Below, in pieces: positions 8,520 through 17,479 of a stretch of 64,000 bases of DNA; within the stretch, counting starts at the first letter, position 1; every line of letters starts with the position of its first letter. Both the position numbers and the translations under genes were made by a program. The notes under the pieces were generated by a model. That model was not told the DNA's origin and made no database searches. It worked only from the letters and a program-made list of their open reading frames with translations. The DNA comes from DP-19 sp036496285 (GTDB lineage Bacteria > Desulfobacterota > Binatia > UTPRO1). The stretch lies in assembly GCA_036496285.1 (NCBI GenBank), contig DASXLI010000018.1, forward strand, positions 30,585 through 94,584, given 5' to 3'.

Positions 8520-9265
8520 CGCACGAACGGGGAGCGCTGCGGCCGCAGCACGATCTCGGCGCACGCCGCGGTGGAGGCAGTGCGGATCGCGAACAGCACC
8601 GCGTCCGCCACGTCCTCGGGCCGGAGCATGCGGGCGCGGTCGATGCGACGGTTCCCCGGGACGAGCGCCGTGTCGACGAAGCCGGGGGAGACCACCGCGA
8701 CGCGGATGCCGGTCTCGCGGATCTCCTCGAAGAGCGACTGGGCGAAGCCGCGGATCCCGAACTTCGCCGCCGAGTAGGCCGCGGCGCCGGCGGCGCCGGC
8801 CATTCCCGCGATCGAGGCGACGAAGACGATCGCCGGCTCCGTGCCGCGACGCAGCGCCGGCAGGAGCCGATGCGTGAGCAGCATCGGCATGCGCAGGTTC
8901 AGCCGCAGGGTCGCGTCCCAGACGGCGACCGGCGAGCGCTCGAAGTCGTCGTGCGGCGGCCCCCCGCCGGCATTCTGCACCAGCACGTCGAGGCCGCCGA
9001 GCAGCTCCTGGACGCGCTCGGTCATCGCGAGCAGCGCGCCGTCGTCGGTGAGGTCGGCGACGATCGTGTGCGCGGTGCCGCCGTCGCGGCGGATCTGCCC
9101 GGCGGTCTCCTCGAGCTGGGCCGCGGTGCGCGCCGTGAGCGCGACCGTGGCTCCGGCCCGGGCCAGGGCGCAGGCCACCGCGTGGCCGATGCCCCGGCCC
9201 GCCCCGGTGACGAGAGCGCTGCGTCCTCGCAGGGTATCGGCGTCCACGACCGTCACCCGTAGCAC
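8516..9265 (-). CDS. Short-chain dehydrogenase/reductase
   Basis: A 249-residue classical SDR. The dinucleotide motif is TGAGRGIG, the NNAG equivalent is QNAGGG, the catalytic Ser lies in VASIAG, and the Y-x3-K pair is in AAYSAAK. SPGFVDT follows. The GxxxGxG residues and the Ala-Arg after strand 2 (LTARTAAQ) suggest NADP(H). The substrate cannot be read from the sequence. Co-transcribed with trmB. A GTG at 9256 is an alternative start. Confidence 0.9.
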   Translation of the reverse strand: MLRVTVVDADTLRGRSALVTGAGRGIGHAVACALARAGATVALTARTAAQLEETAGQIRRDGGTAHTIVADLTDDGALLAMTERVQELLGGLDVLVQNAGGGPPHDDFERSPVAVWDATLRLNLRMPMLLTHRLLPALRRGTEPAIVFVASIAGMAGAAGAAAYSAAKFGIRGFAQSLFEEIRETGIRVAVVSPGFVDTALVPGNRRIDRARMLRPEDVADAVLFAIRTASTAACAEIVLRPQRSPFVR

Positions 9266-9387
9266 GGCCGCGCCCGGCGGACGACGGCCGGGGCGGGGCG
9301 TCGGCGGAATCGCGACGACCTCGTTGCCTCCGAGGCAGGCCCTGAGTAGACTCCGGCGCCTTTCACGAGCCCACCATCGGAGGACCC

Positions 9388-9984
9388 ATGAACCCCGTCG
9401 CGCGCGCCGCCATAAGGCATTGCTTGTTCACGATCGCGGCTGCCGCCGTGCTCTCGATGGGGCCGGGTCTCGCTTCGGCGAGCGCCGGCTGCACCGCTGC
9501 TCCGCGCAGCGCTTGCACCCTGCCGTTCACGCCGCACAAGTCGACCTTCAGCTTCTTCCAGACCGGCGGCCACGATCCTGATGACATCTACGAGTGGAAG
9601 TGGAAGCACGGATCCGCGACGACGCTCGCGTCCTTCGGCAGCCCGCCGGCGACGGGCTACGCGTTCTGCGTCTACGATGCGTCGCCGCGGACACAGCCCT
9701 TGATCGCCAACACACCCGACGATCCGTCGGCGTGGACGTCCATCCGGAACGGCTGGGGGTATCTCGTGCGCGGCGAGAATGCCTTCCGCGTCGTGCGGCT
9801 GCACGCGGGCCCCGACGGCAAGGCGAACGCGATCGTGCACGGCAACTCGGACACGGTGACGCCGCTGCTGCCGTTCGAGCCTCCCGTCGTCGTCCAGCTG
9901 CAGACCGACGACGCCGGATGTTGGGAAACGGACTTTTCCGCGGCAGCGCGGACCAACGCAACGACGTTCAAGGCGCGCGACTAG
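9388..9984 (+). CDS. Secreted hypothetical protein
   Basis: A 198-residue protein with a signal peptide (LFTIAAAAVLSMGPGLASASA). The mature part has Cys pairs and a DDIYEWKWKHG region also seen in large extracellular proteins of related bacteria. GGAGGA lies upstream of the ATG. I do not recognise the family. It is monocistronic and flanked by convergent and divergent minus-strand genes. Confidence 0.65.
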   Translation: MNPVARAAIRHCLFTIAAAAVLSMGPGLASASAGCTAAPRSACTLPFTPHKSTFSFFQTGGHDPDDIYEWKWKHGSATTLASFGSPPATGYAFCVYDASPRTQPLIANTPDDPSAWTSIRNGWGYLVRGENAFRVVRLHAGPDGKANAIVHGNSDTVTPLLPFEPPVVVQLQTDDAGCWETDFSAAARTNATTFKARD

Positions 9985-10041
9985 GAACGGGCGCCCGCAG
10001 CGCGGTCGCGTCGAGACGCCGGCGCGCCGCCACGCACGGGC

Positions 10042-11229
10042 TCAGCCGCGCGGCAGCTTCAGGACACGCTCGCCGATGATGTTGCGCTGCACCTCGGAGG
10101 TGCCCCCGCCGATGGTGAAGGCGCGGACCGCCAGGATGCGCCGCAGCCACTTGGTCGTCTCGTCGCCGGCGCCGCGCCGGCGGTCGAGCAGGCCCTCCTC
10201 GCCGATCAGCTCGCTCGCGAGCTCGACGATGCGCAGGTTGAGCTCGGTGCCGAAGAGCTTCGCGACCGACGCCTCCGGGCCAGGCGGCTCGCCCCGGATG
10301 CGGCGGGTGACCTGGCGGTACTGCGTGTAGCGCAGCGCCGCGGCCTCGGTGGCGAGGCGTGCCAGCCGCTCGCGCACCCAGCCGTCCTCGATCGCCGGGC
10401 GTCCGTCCAGGACGCGGCGTTGCGCCAGCGTCACGAGCTCGCGGATCAGCCGGTCGAAGGAATAGACGGCGCCGAGGCCGACGCGCTCGTACATGAGCGT
10501 CGTCATCGCGACCTGCCAGCCCTCGTTCTCGTGCCCGACGAGATTGGCCCGCGGTACGCGCACGTCCTCGAAGAAGACCTCGTTGAATTCGGCGTCGCCG
10601 GTCATCTGCACCAGCGGCCGCACCGTGATGCCGGGGCTCCGCATGTCGACCAGCAGATACGAGATGCCGAGATGCTTCCGCGCCGTGGGATCGGTGCGGC
10701 AGAGCAGGATGCACCAGTGCGCCCGATGGGCGAGGCTCGTCCACACCTTCTGGCCGTTCACGACGTAGTCGTCGCCGTCGGCGACGGCGCGGGTCTGGAG
10801 GGCGGCGAGGTCGGAGCCGGCGCCGGGCTCGGAGTAGCCCTGGCACCAGATCTCGTCGGCCGAGAGCATGGTCGGGATGAAGCGCCGCTTCTGCGCCTCC
10901 GTGCCCCATTGCATGAGCGTCGGCCCGACCATCATGATCGCGATCGGGTTGATCGGTTGCGGCGCGTTCGCGCGGCCCATCTCCTCGGCGTAGACGAGCT
11001 GCTGCAGCAGGCTGGCGCCGCGGCCGCCGTACTCGCGCGGCCAGTGCAGGCCGACCCAGTTGCCGGCGTGCATCGCGCGATGCCACGCCAGCATCTTCTC
11101 GAAGCGCTGGTCGGGGTCCTGCTCCTCGTCGAGCTCGCCCGGCGCGAAGTGGCGCGGCAGGTGCGCGGCGAGCCACGCGCGCAGCTCGGCGCGGAACGCC
11201 TCCTCCTCGGGTGAGTAGTTGAAGTCCAT
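10042..11229 (-). CDS. Acyl-CoA dehydrogenase
   Basis: A 395-residue FAD flavoenzyme. The N-terminal helical domain is YSPEEEAFRAELRAWL, the flavin/substrate signature is CQGYSEPGAGSDLAALQTRA, the middle beta domain is GQKVWTSLAHRA, and the C-terminal FAD signature is TIGGGTSEVQRNIIGERVL. The position of the MCAD-type catalytic Glu (YEG-T) is Gly here, as in several FadE-like and steroid-type families. It probably acts in fatty-acid or other acyl-CoA beta-oxidation; the exact substrate is unknown. Confidence 0.92.
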   Translation of the reverse strand: MDFNYSPEEEAFRAELRAWLAAHLPRHFAPGELDEEQDPDQRFEKMLAWHRAMHAGNWVGLHWPREYGGRGASLLQQLVYAEEMGRANAPQPINPIAIMMVGPTLMQWGTEAQKRRFIPTMLSADEIWCQGYSEPGAGSDLAALQTRAVADGDDYVVNGQKVWTSLAHRAHWCILLCRTDPTARKHLGISYLLVDMRSPGITVRPLVQMTGDAEFNEVFFEDVRVPRANLVGHENEGWQVAMTTLMYERVGLGAVYSFDRLIRELVTLAQRRVLDGRPAIEDGWVRERLARLATEAAALRYTQYRQVTRRIRGEPPGPEASVAKLFGTELNLRIVELASELIGEEGLLDRRRGAGDETTKWLRRILAVRAFTIGGGTSEVQRNIIGERVLKLPRG

Positions 11230-11259
11230 CGGAACGGACGCGGCCTGGTGCCGCGACGC

Positions 11260-11829
11260 TCAGTTGTCCTTGACGCGCGAGAGGTAGGCGCCGCTCTCGG
11301 TGTCGACCCGGATCAGGTCGCCGGTCTCGACGAAGTTGGGCACCGGGACCACCAGCCCCGTCTCTGTGGTCGCCGGCTTCAGCACGTTGGTGACGGTCGC
11401 GGTCTTCAGACCGGGGGCGGTATCAGTGACGCGCAGGTCGACGGTCTTCGGGGGCGTGACGCCGATCGGCTTGCCCTCGTAGAAATCGACGATCACACGC
11501 AGATTCGGGAGCAGATAGGAGGCCACGTCGCCGAGCGCCTCACGACTGAGCGAGATCTGCTCGAAGTTCTCGGTGTTCATGAGGTGGAAGTCCTCGCCCT
11601 CGGCGTAGAGGAACTCCATCTCCTGCTGATCGAGGCTGACCCGGTCGACCTTGTCTTCCGAGCGGAACCGGTTCTCGGTCTGGGTGCCGGAACGGACCGC
11701 GCGCATCTTGGTCTGCACCATGCCGCGCCAGTTGCCGGGCGTGATGTGCACGACCGTCATGATGCGGTACAGATCGTTGTTGTAGTTGATGAGCATGCCG
11801 GCGCGGAGCTGGGTGGCGGGGATCAACAT
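11260..11829 (-). CDS. efp: Elongation factor P with Asn at the tip residue
   Basis: A 189-residue, three-domain EF-P that relieves ribosome stalling at polyproline. KOW-like domain I is followed by OB domains with FEQISLSREALGD, VTPPKTVDLRVTDTAPGLK and the family signature FVETGDLIRVDTESGAYLSR. The domain I loop reads TPGNWRG, so the position normally holding modified Lys34 or Arg is Asn33. No epmA/epmB or earP is in the window. GGAGG lies before the ATG. Confidence 0.95.
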   Translation of the reverse strand: MLIPATQLRAGMLINYNNDLYRIMTVVHITPGNWRGMVQTKMRAVRSGTQTENRFRSEDKVDRVSLDQQEMEFLYAEGEDFHLMNTENFEQISLSREALGDVASYLLPNLRVIVDFYEGKPIGVTPPKTVDLRVTDTAPGLKTATVTNVLKPATTETGLVVPVPNFVETGDLIRVDTESGAYLSRVKDN

Positions 11830-11919
11830 CGTTCCTCCTCGAGTCGGGACAACCCCGAGCGGGTACCATTCCCGAGCCGTCGGCGCAACGCGGTGGGACG
11901 CGCCGGGGACCGCCGCCGG

Positions 11920-13323
11920 CTACGCCAGCACGGCGGCGAGGTGCTCGGGCAGGCGCGGCGTCGTCGAGGCCGGCTTGACGAACGTGTCGACGACCTTGCG
12001 CGTGTCGTGGATGCGCAGGCGTGCGAAGATGTTGTCGAAGGCGCGCTCGAGATCGGCGCTGATCGCGTCGCGTGTCGCCACGGGCAAATCCCACATCGCG
12101 CGCTTGAACGGGCCGAACGCCTGCTTGCGCGTCTTGTAGTAGAACTGCTGGTCCGACATGCCGGACTTGCGCTCGTCGGCGTGCGCCTTGGCGAGGTGCG
12201 CGTACATCTCGTCGCGCAGCGCGCGCGGGAACTGCGGATGATCGTAGATCAGGTTCTGGAAGCCGGTGGCGAGGTGGATCTCCGCGGTCTCGACGTCGGG
12301 GAACTTGCCGAAGAGATCCTCGGGCAGGGTGGAGGCGCCGTGCTGCACGGCCCCGGCCATGCCGTAGTCCTTGCGTGCGATGATCGAGAGCTGCTTCAGG
12401 GTGTCGAAGTCGACGGCGACCTTGGCGACCGTACCGTCCGCGAGCGGGACGCCGCCGTGGGTCGTGCCCGTCTGCACGCTGATCTTGCTGATGCCGTCCG
12501 ATCCCGGCGCGATCTCGTCCAGGTGGCGGCGGTAGCCGCGCATGTACGCCTGCAGCTCCTCGACCGTGCTGTTCTTGCCGCCCACCTCACCGATCTCGCC
12601 GCCGATCGAGACCGCGACGCCCGCGGGGGTGTGCTTGTGGACGTGCGCGGTGAGCTCCGCGGCAATGCGGCAGTTCTCCTCCTGCTGGGCGTCGATGGTC
12701 GGGCGCTCGAGCACGACGAGGGTCGAGCTGTCGATGTCGATGTTGAAGAAGCCGGCGGCGAGCGCCTCCTCGATGAGGGAGCGCAGCGCGGCGAGCTCCT
12801 TCTCGCGGTCGCCCTTGTAGAACGCCGACGCGCTCACCTGGAAGTGGTCGCCCTGGATGAAGAGCGGGCCGCGGAAATCCTCACGGATGGCGGCGGCGGT
12901 GACGGCGGCGGTGTACTCCGGCGGGCGCTGCTCCGTGTAGCGGATCTCCGAGCGCGCGATCTCGAACACGACCGCGGAGGCGTTGATCTTCTTCGCGGCA
13001 CGCAGGGCGGCGCGCGTGACGTCGAACGTGAGCGTGCGGATGTTGATCGCCGGCACCGTGAAGCCGCCGCACTCGCCGCGGCCGCGAGCCTTGTAGAGCG
13101 GCAGGATCGACGCCGACATGACGCCGACGGCCTCGCCGGCCTTGCGGATCAGCCACCGGCTGGCGTCACGCACCTCCGCCTTCTCGGCGAAGATGGCGTG
13201 CCGGGCGAGGGCCTCGGCGACCTGCTCGCGCAGGCGTTGCGGGTCCTGCACGGTCACGTTGCCGCACCGGTCGACCTGGACGACTCCCTTGATGGTGCTC
13301 CGCAGGCTCTGTTCGTCGAACAT
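11920..13323 (-). CDS. Class II (zinc) fructose-bisphosphate aldolase-like protein, long form
   Basis: A 467-residue protein, longer than the usual 290-360. Class II features are QGDHFQ (catalytic Asp plus zinc His), the EIGEVGGKNSTVEE loop, a TTHGG His, and the GAVQHGAST phosphate/zinc segment. The start ATG was chosen because GGAGG is 9 nt upstream. This long variant is annotated as ketose-bisphosphate aldolase in deltaproteobacteria and Chloroflexi. Glycolytic or gluconeogenic cleavage of fructose 1,6-bisphosphate is likely, but another ketose bisphosphate is possible. Confidence 0.85.
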   Translation of the reverse strand: MFDEQSLRSTIKGVVQVDRCGNVTVQDPQRLREQVAEALARHAIFAEKAEVRDASRWLIRKAGEAVGVMSASILPLYKARGRGECGGFTVPAINIRTLTFDVTRAALRAAKKINASAVVFEIARSEIRYTEQRPPEYTAAVTAAAIREDFRGPLFIQGDHFQVSASAFYKGDREKELAALRSLIEEALAAGFFNIDIDSSTLVVLERPTIDAQQEENCRIAAELTAHVHKHTPAGVAVSIGGEIGEVGGKNSTVEELQAYMRGYRRHLDEIAPGSDGISKISVQTGTTHGGVPLADGTVAKVAVDFDTLKQLSIIARKDYGMAGAVQHGASTLPEDLFGKFPDVETAEIHLATGFQNLIYDHPQFPRALRDEMYAHLAKAHADERKSGMSDQQFYYKTRKQAFGPFKRAMWDLPVATRDAISADLERAFDNIFARLRIHDTRKVVDTFVKPASTTPRLPEHLAAVLA

Positions 13324-13380
13324 AGAGCGATCCTCCTCGGGGAATGATGCAGACGCGCCGGTGGCGTCGGGCCGCGGGAC

Positions 13381-13410
13381 TATATAATCGCGCCCCAGGC
13401 GCGTCGACAA
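13381..13410 (-). promoter_or_regulatory. Probable promoter of the aldolase gene
   Basis: On the minus strand TTGTCG (13405-13410) and TATATA (13381-13386) are 18 bp apart, about 58 bp upstream of the aldolase ATG. The spacer contains the inverted repeat CGCGCC-CCA-GGCGCG (13389-13403), which could be an operator. The AT-rich -10 stands out in this GC-rich DNA. Confidence 0.45.
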
Positions 13411-13447
13411 GCCGCAAAGCGTGCCGCCACGAGCGGCCTGGCTCGCC

Positions 13448-13942
13448 CTACGGCGCGGCCGCGCCGGCGGGGATCTGCAGCGCCACCCACACGATCCAGG
13501 CGGCCAGGAGGAGATTCAGGATGGAGGCGCTGCGCATGCGACGGATCATGCTCGCGAGCTTCTCCGGCGGTACGGGGTCGCCCCACTCGACGGCGCGCAC
13601 GATGCGATGGCCGAGGCCGAACGCGACGTAGGTGACGCCGTTGATGAAGAAGAAGGCGAGGATCAGCTTCAGGGTGAGCGGCTCGCCGATGCGGGTGAAG
13701 AACTCCGAGCGCAGGCGCGCCTTGTAGGCGGTCAGGCTGAACGCGCCGGTCATGACGAGCACGCCGAGGACGCCGATGACGAGCGGGTTCAGCCGCTTCA
13801 GCATGGCGGTCAGGATCTGCAGGCGCTCCTCGTGCGCCTCCACGCGCTCGACCGCCGGCAGCATCACGAACACGAAGGCGAGCGTGGCCCCGAAGTAGGC
13901 TGCCAGGCTGACGAGGTGCAGCCAGAGGGTCAGGCGGTCCAT
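13448..13942 (-). CDS. Four-helix membrane protein
   Basis: A 164-residue protein with four predicted TM helices. It starts MDRLTLWLHLVSLAAYFGAT, then has a PLVIGVLGVLVMTGAFSLTAY helix, a KLILAFFFINGVTYV helix and a SILNLLLAAWIVWVAL helix. His in the first helix and the general layout resemble CopD/DUF4149-like small membrane proteins. The function is not clear. The start was placed at the ATG preceded by AGGAG and giving a compact N-terminus. Confidence 0.7.
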   Translation of the reverse strand: MDRLTLWLHLVSLAAYFGATLAFVFVMLPAVERVEAHEERLQILTAMLKRLNPLVIGVLGVLVMTGAFSLTAYKARLRSEFFTRIGEPLTLKLILAFFFINGVTYVAFGLGHRIVRAVEWGDPVPPEKLASMIRRMRSASILNLLLAAWIVWVALQIPAGAAAP

Positions 13943-14123
13943 CGTCCCCCGTTTCTCCTGCGATTTCGCGGGCGCGGCACGGCCCGCCGCACGCGGCGCT
14001 TCACCTTGACTTGGTGAAACGGGCGACATTAGGTGTCATCATGGTGGTTATGCGGACGCCGGGAAGAGCGGTCAATCCCGCGGCGCTGCGACACAATTCG
14101 AAGGAGCTGACGAAACCGACAGC

Positions 14124-15791
14124 ATGACGAAGCTCACGCCCAGCGACGCGCAGTTCCGTGACGCCCTGGCCGGTCATCGAGGCCGCGTCGACGCCTTTCG
14201 CGCCGGCCGCGTCACCCCCGACGAGTTCCGGCCGATGCGCCTCAGCTACGGCCTCTACTACCAGCTCGATCACACCAGCTACATGCAGCGCATCAAGGTT
14301 CCGGGGGGCCTGCTCACCTCGGCGCAGATGAACCGGCTGAACGACATCGCGGACGCGTACGGCCGCGGCGTCGGCCACGTCACGACCCGTCAGGACGTGC
14401 AGTTCCACTGGGTGCCGCTCGAGGAAGTCTCGAACATGTACGAACGGCTGCACGAGGTCGGCATCACGACGCGGGGCGCATGCTCGGACAGCGTGCGTAA
14501 CGTCACCGCGTGCCCGCACTCGGGCCTCCTCGCCGTCGAGCCCTTCGACGTGAGCCCGTACGCGCTCGCGATCAACGCGTACTTCCTCTTCAATCCGCTG
14601 AACCTCACGCTGCCGCGCAAGTTCAAGATCGCGCTCAGCAACTGCCCGCGCGACTGCGCCCAGGGCCCGATCAACGACATCGGCCTGTATGCCCACGTCC
14701 GCGCCGACGGTACGCCCGGCTTCGCGGTGCACGTCGCGGGCGGCCTCGGGGCGCAGCCGTTCCTCGCCAAGCCCATGCTCGAGTTCGTGCCGGTCGACGA
14801 CGTGCTGGTCGTCTGCGAGGCGGTCGTTCGGCTGCAGCATCGCCTGGGCGAGCGCAAGAACCGCAGCCGCGCGCGCATGAAGTACCTGATGAAGAAGCTC
14901 GGGCCGCCGAGGTTCCGCGAGCTGTTCGAGGCCGAGATGGCGCGCGTCGAGGCCACCCGCGGCGCCATGCTGCGTCGCGAGCTGCAGGCGGCCGTCGAGG
15001 CCTATCGCGTGCCGCCCCCGCGCCAGGCGGCGGCGCCGGCGGTCGCGAGCAACGGCGCCGCGGGCTACGCCGCGTGGCGGGTCACGAACTGCGCCGTGCA
15101 GCGTGAGACCGGCTACTACGCCGTCACGGTGACCGTGCCGTTCGGCGACTACAGCACCGACCAGGGGCGCGCGCTCGCCGCGCTGGCCGACGAGTACGGC
15201 AACGGCACGCTGCGCACCACCAACGAGCAGAACTTCGTCCTGCCGTACGTGAGCGGTGCCGCGCTGCCGGCGGTCTATCATCGCCTGGACGAGATCGGCC
15301 TCGGGGAGGCCTACGCCAATCATCTGACCGACGTCGTCTCGTGCCCGGGCGCCGACTACTGCAGCCTGGCGGTGACGCGCTCGATGGGCATGGCGGAGCG
15401 CATCCGCGACCACCTGGCGGGGATCGGCCTTGCGCCGGCGGAGCTCGGCGAGCTGCACGTCAAGATCAGCGGCTGTCCGAACTCGTGCGGCCAGCACCAC
15501 GTCGGCGATTTCGGGCTGACCGGCATGCTGATCAAGGGCACCGACGGCAAGGAGCGCCCGCACTACTCGATCCTCGTCGGCGGCAGCGTCGGCGAGGAGG
15601 GCTCGGGCCTCGGCCAGCGCCTCGGCGGACGCTACCCGGAGGAGACCGCGCCGCAGGCGATCGTTGCGGTCGCGCGCTGCTACCAGAAGGAGCGCGCCGC
15701 GGACGAGAGCTTCGCGCAGTTCATCCGCCGCGTCGGCGTCGATCACGTGACCACGGCGGCGCGCGCCGCGGTTCCCGACAGCGTCCGATGA
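14124..15791 (+). CDS. Sirohaem nitrite/sulfite reductase
   Basis: A 555-residue enzyme with two ferredoxin-like half domains and two sirohaem/4Fe-4S halves. The cluster ligands are C407 and C413 (CPGADYC) and C451 and C455 (CPNSC). The N-terminal half carries SDSVRNVTACPHSG. Six-electron reduction of nitrite to ammonia or sulfite to sulfide is the family reaction. The sequence cannot decide between them. It is coupled by ATGA to a small OB-fold-like gene. Divergent from the four-helix membrane protein across a 181-bp gap. Confidence 0.9.
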   Translation: MTKLTPSDAQFRDALAGHRGRVDAFRAGRVTPDEFRPMRLSYGLYYQLDHTSYMQRIKVPGGLLTSAQMNRLNDIADAYGRGVGHVTTRQDVQFHWVPLEEVSNMYERLHEVGITTRGACSDSVRNVTACPHSGLLAVEPFDVSPYALAINAYFLFNPLNLTLPRKFKIALSNCPRDCAQGPINDIGLYAHVRADGTPGFAVHVAGGLGAQPFLAKPMLEFVPVDDVLVVCEAVVRLQHRLGERKNRSRARMKYLMKKLGPPRFRELFEAEMARVEATRGAMLRRELQAAVEAYRVPPPRQAAAPAVASNGAAGYAAWRVTNCAVQRETGYYAVTVTVPFGDYSTDQGRALAALADEYGNGTLRTTNEQNFVLPYVSGAALPAVYHRLDEIGLGEAYANHLTDVVSCPGADYCSLAVTRSMGMAERIRDHLAGIGLAPAELGELHVKISGCPNSCGQHHVGDFGLTGMLIKGTDGKERPHYSILVGGSVGEEGSGLGQRLGGRYPEETAPQAIVAVARCYQKERAADESFAQFIRRVGVDHVTTAARAAVPDSVR

Positions 15792-16072
15792 CCGCGCGCG
15801 ACGAGCTGGCCGAGCCGCCGGCGGCCGCTCGTCCCGACGACGCCGATCCGCGCGACCGGTTCCATCGCGGCGTGCTCATGCGCCTGCGGCCCGGAAGCCA
15901 GACGGGGCTCGTGCGCACCGGCAACGGACGCGAGATCGAGTTCGCGCTGCGCGACATCCGCCTGCTCGGCGCCGCGGACGGCTTCGCCGGCCTGCGCGAG
16001 GGCATGGAGGTCGGCTTCGACCTCGGCTGGACGTCGCGTGGCGTGCGCGTGACGATGCTCAAGGTCTGGTGA
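15788..16072 (+). CDS. Small OB-fold (cold-shock-like) protein coupled to the reductase
   Basis: A 94-residue protein. After a disordered Pro/Ala/Asp-rich N-terminus, residues 27-94 read FHRGVLMRLRPGSQTGLVRTG, then GREIEFALRDIRL, then EGMEVGFDLGW. This is the strand pattern of cold-shock/S1-like OB folds, although the classical RNP motifs are poor. ATGA overlap with the reductase stop implies coupled translation. It could bind nucleic acid or stabilise the enzyme; both are guesses. Confidence 0.7.
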   Translation: MTARDELAEPPAAARPDDADPRDRFHRGVLMRLRPGSQTGLVRTGNGREIEFALRDIRLLGAADGFAGLREGMEVGFDLGWTSRGVRVTMLKVW

Positions 16073-16091
16073 GCGTCGCTCGGCGCGCCGC

Positions 16092-16916
16092 TCAGAGCGG
16101 CAGCGACGTCCGGTAGAGCAGGAAGCGCCCGAGCATCTCGCCGACGACGGTCGTCAGCAGGGCGACGTAGAAGAGCCCGGTCGCCGCCATCGTCTGCGGG
16201 ATGGCGAGCGTCCGCCAGATCATCCACGCGATCGCCAGCGCGGGGATCGGCCCGAGGCCGAGGCGGGTCCAGAGCAGCTCGCGGTGGTCGGTCCAGAGCG
16301 CGTGGAGGGCGCTGCTCGTCGCCGCGCCCCCAGCGAGCTGGAGGAGGGCGAGGGAGAGCGCCAGGGTGCCGAGCTGGAGGAGCAGGCTCGTACGGTAGAG
16401 CCGCCAGATGCGCACGAACGGCGCGAGCGGCATGCCGACGTCGATCAGGTACCAGTGGCCGAGCAGCATGCCGCAGGCGGTCGCGCCGAGAAGGAGCGCC
16501 GAGACGAGGAAGCTGAGCGGGTAGAGGAGGGTCTCGAGCGACCAGGGCGGTGCCTGCGAGAAGTGCAGGGCGCTCGCGACGAGCGCGCAGAGGCCGCTCA
16601 CGAGCGTGGCGACGTAGGCGACGGCGCGGCGGCGATACGGGTCGCCCCAGAGCGACGCGACGTAGACGCTCGCGGCGAGCGCGAAGACCGACCAGCCGCC
16701 GACCTCGAGGAGCGGCGCGCCCGTGGTGGCGCCTCCGCTCGACCGCCCGACCAGGGCCAGCTCGCCGAGGCTGATGCAGAGCGCGCTCGCCAGGAAGACG
16801 GCGGCGCTCGACTTGTAGAAGCCGCGCTCGATGTCGTGGAACGGCAGCTGCCCGAGCGCGAAGAACCCCCCGACCGCGAGCTGTCCGAACACCAGGAGGA
16901 AGCAGTGGGCGAACAT
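16092..16916 (-). CDS. Polytopic membrane protein (about eight TM helices)
   Basis: A 274-residue, very hydrophobic protein. Potential ligand residues lie in helices: His in MFAHCFLL, LPFHDIE, LHFSQ and GHWYLIDVG. The GHWYLID stretch and multiple helical His residues suggest a quinone- or haem-associated membrane subunit, but I cannot assign it to NrfD/PsrC with confidence. The start was placed at MFAHCF, the first residue of the first TM helix; the frame is open further upstream. Confidence 0.65.
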   Translation of the reverse strand: MFAHCFLLVFGQLAVGGFFALGQLPFHDIERGFYKSSAAVFLASALCISLGELALVGRSSGGATTGAPLLEVGGWSVFALAASVYVASLWGDPYRRRAVAYVATLVSGLCALVASALHFSQAPPWSLETLLYPLSFLVSALLLGATACGMLLGHWYLIDVGMPLAPFVRIWRLYRTSLLLQLGTLALSLALLQLAGGAATSSALHALWTDHRELLWTRLGLGPIPALAIAWMIWRTLAIPQTMAATGLFYVALLTTVVGEMLGRFLLYRTSLPL

Positions 16917-17034
16917 CGGCACGCGGCGGCGACAGTAAACGACGCTCGGCGAGGAGACAACGCGCGGCGGTGCGGCGGCGGATGCCCCCCGCTGTTGAAA
17001 ATGGGGCAGGGCTGTAATAAGCCTCGACACTTAG

Positions 17035-17382
17035 ATGGAGGACCGGGCGCGGATCCTTGAGGATCGGGTCGAGGATCTGACGCGCGCAATCGCGACGACG
17101 ATCAACGAAGCCGACGTCCCGGAGCGGCCGGACATCCGGAGCGAGCTCCGGGACTTTGCGATCACATTGCTGAAGGAGTCGGTCGTTCTCCCGGAGGCGA
17201 CGACGGGTGCAGCGGAGGGAGCCGGGAGCGCGTTCAATCCGTTGGCGATGGGTATCCCGCTCTTCTTCGCGGGAGTGGTGTTGTTCTTCCTGTTTCCGCC
17301 GGTCGGCATGATGTTGTTCGTAGCCTCGGTGGTGATGATGGTGTGGGGGCTGATTGCTTCGATGGTGACGCGACGGCGGTGA
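17035..17382 (+). CDS. Small two-helix membrane protein
   Basis: A 115-residue protein. The N-terminal 50 residues are charged and helical (EDRVEDLTRAIATTINEADV) and likely cytosolic. They are followed by two TM helices (GIPLFFAGVVLFFLFPPVG and LFVASVVMMVWGLIASMV). No recognisable domain. It lies directly upstream of the cytochrome bc operon, divergent from the eight-TM protein, so a link to the respiratory complex is possible but unproven. Confidence 0.65.
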   Translation: MEDRARILEDRVEDLTRAIATTINEADVPERPDIRSELRDFAITLLKESVVLPEATTGAAEGAGSAFNPLAMGIPLFFAGVVLFFLFPPVGMMLFVASVVMMVWGLIASMVTRRR

Positions 17383-17479
17383 GGAGCGAACGGCCCGTCG
17401 AAGGCGGGGACGTCAGGGCCCTGCCTGGTCCTTCCACGACATAGCGGACATAGCAGCGATACAGCGGAGAAGCGTCGGT

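Noticed and set aside
13383..13388. TATAAT on the plus strand as a promoter towards 13448 onward
   Set aside because: No plus-strand gene follows; the minus-strand reading with TTGTCG and an 18-bp spacer fits the aldolase gene better.
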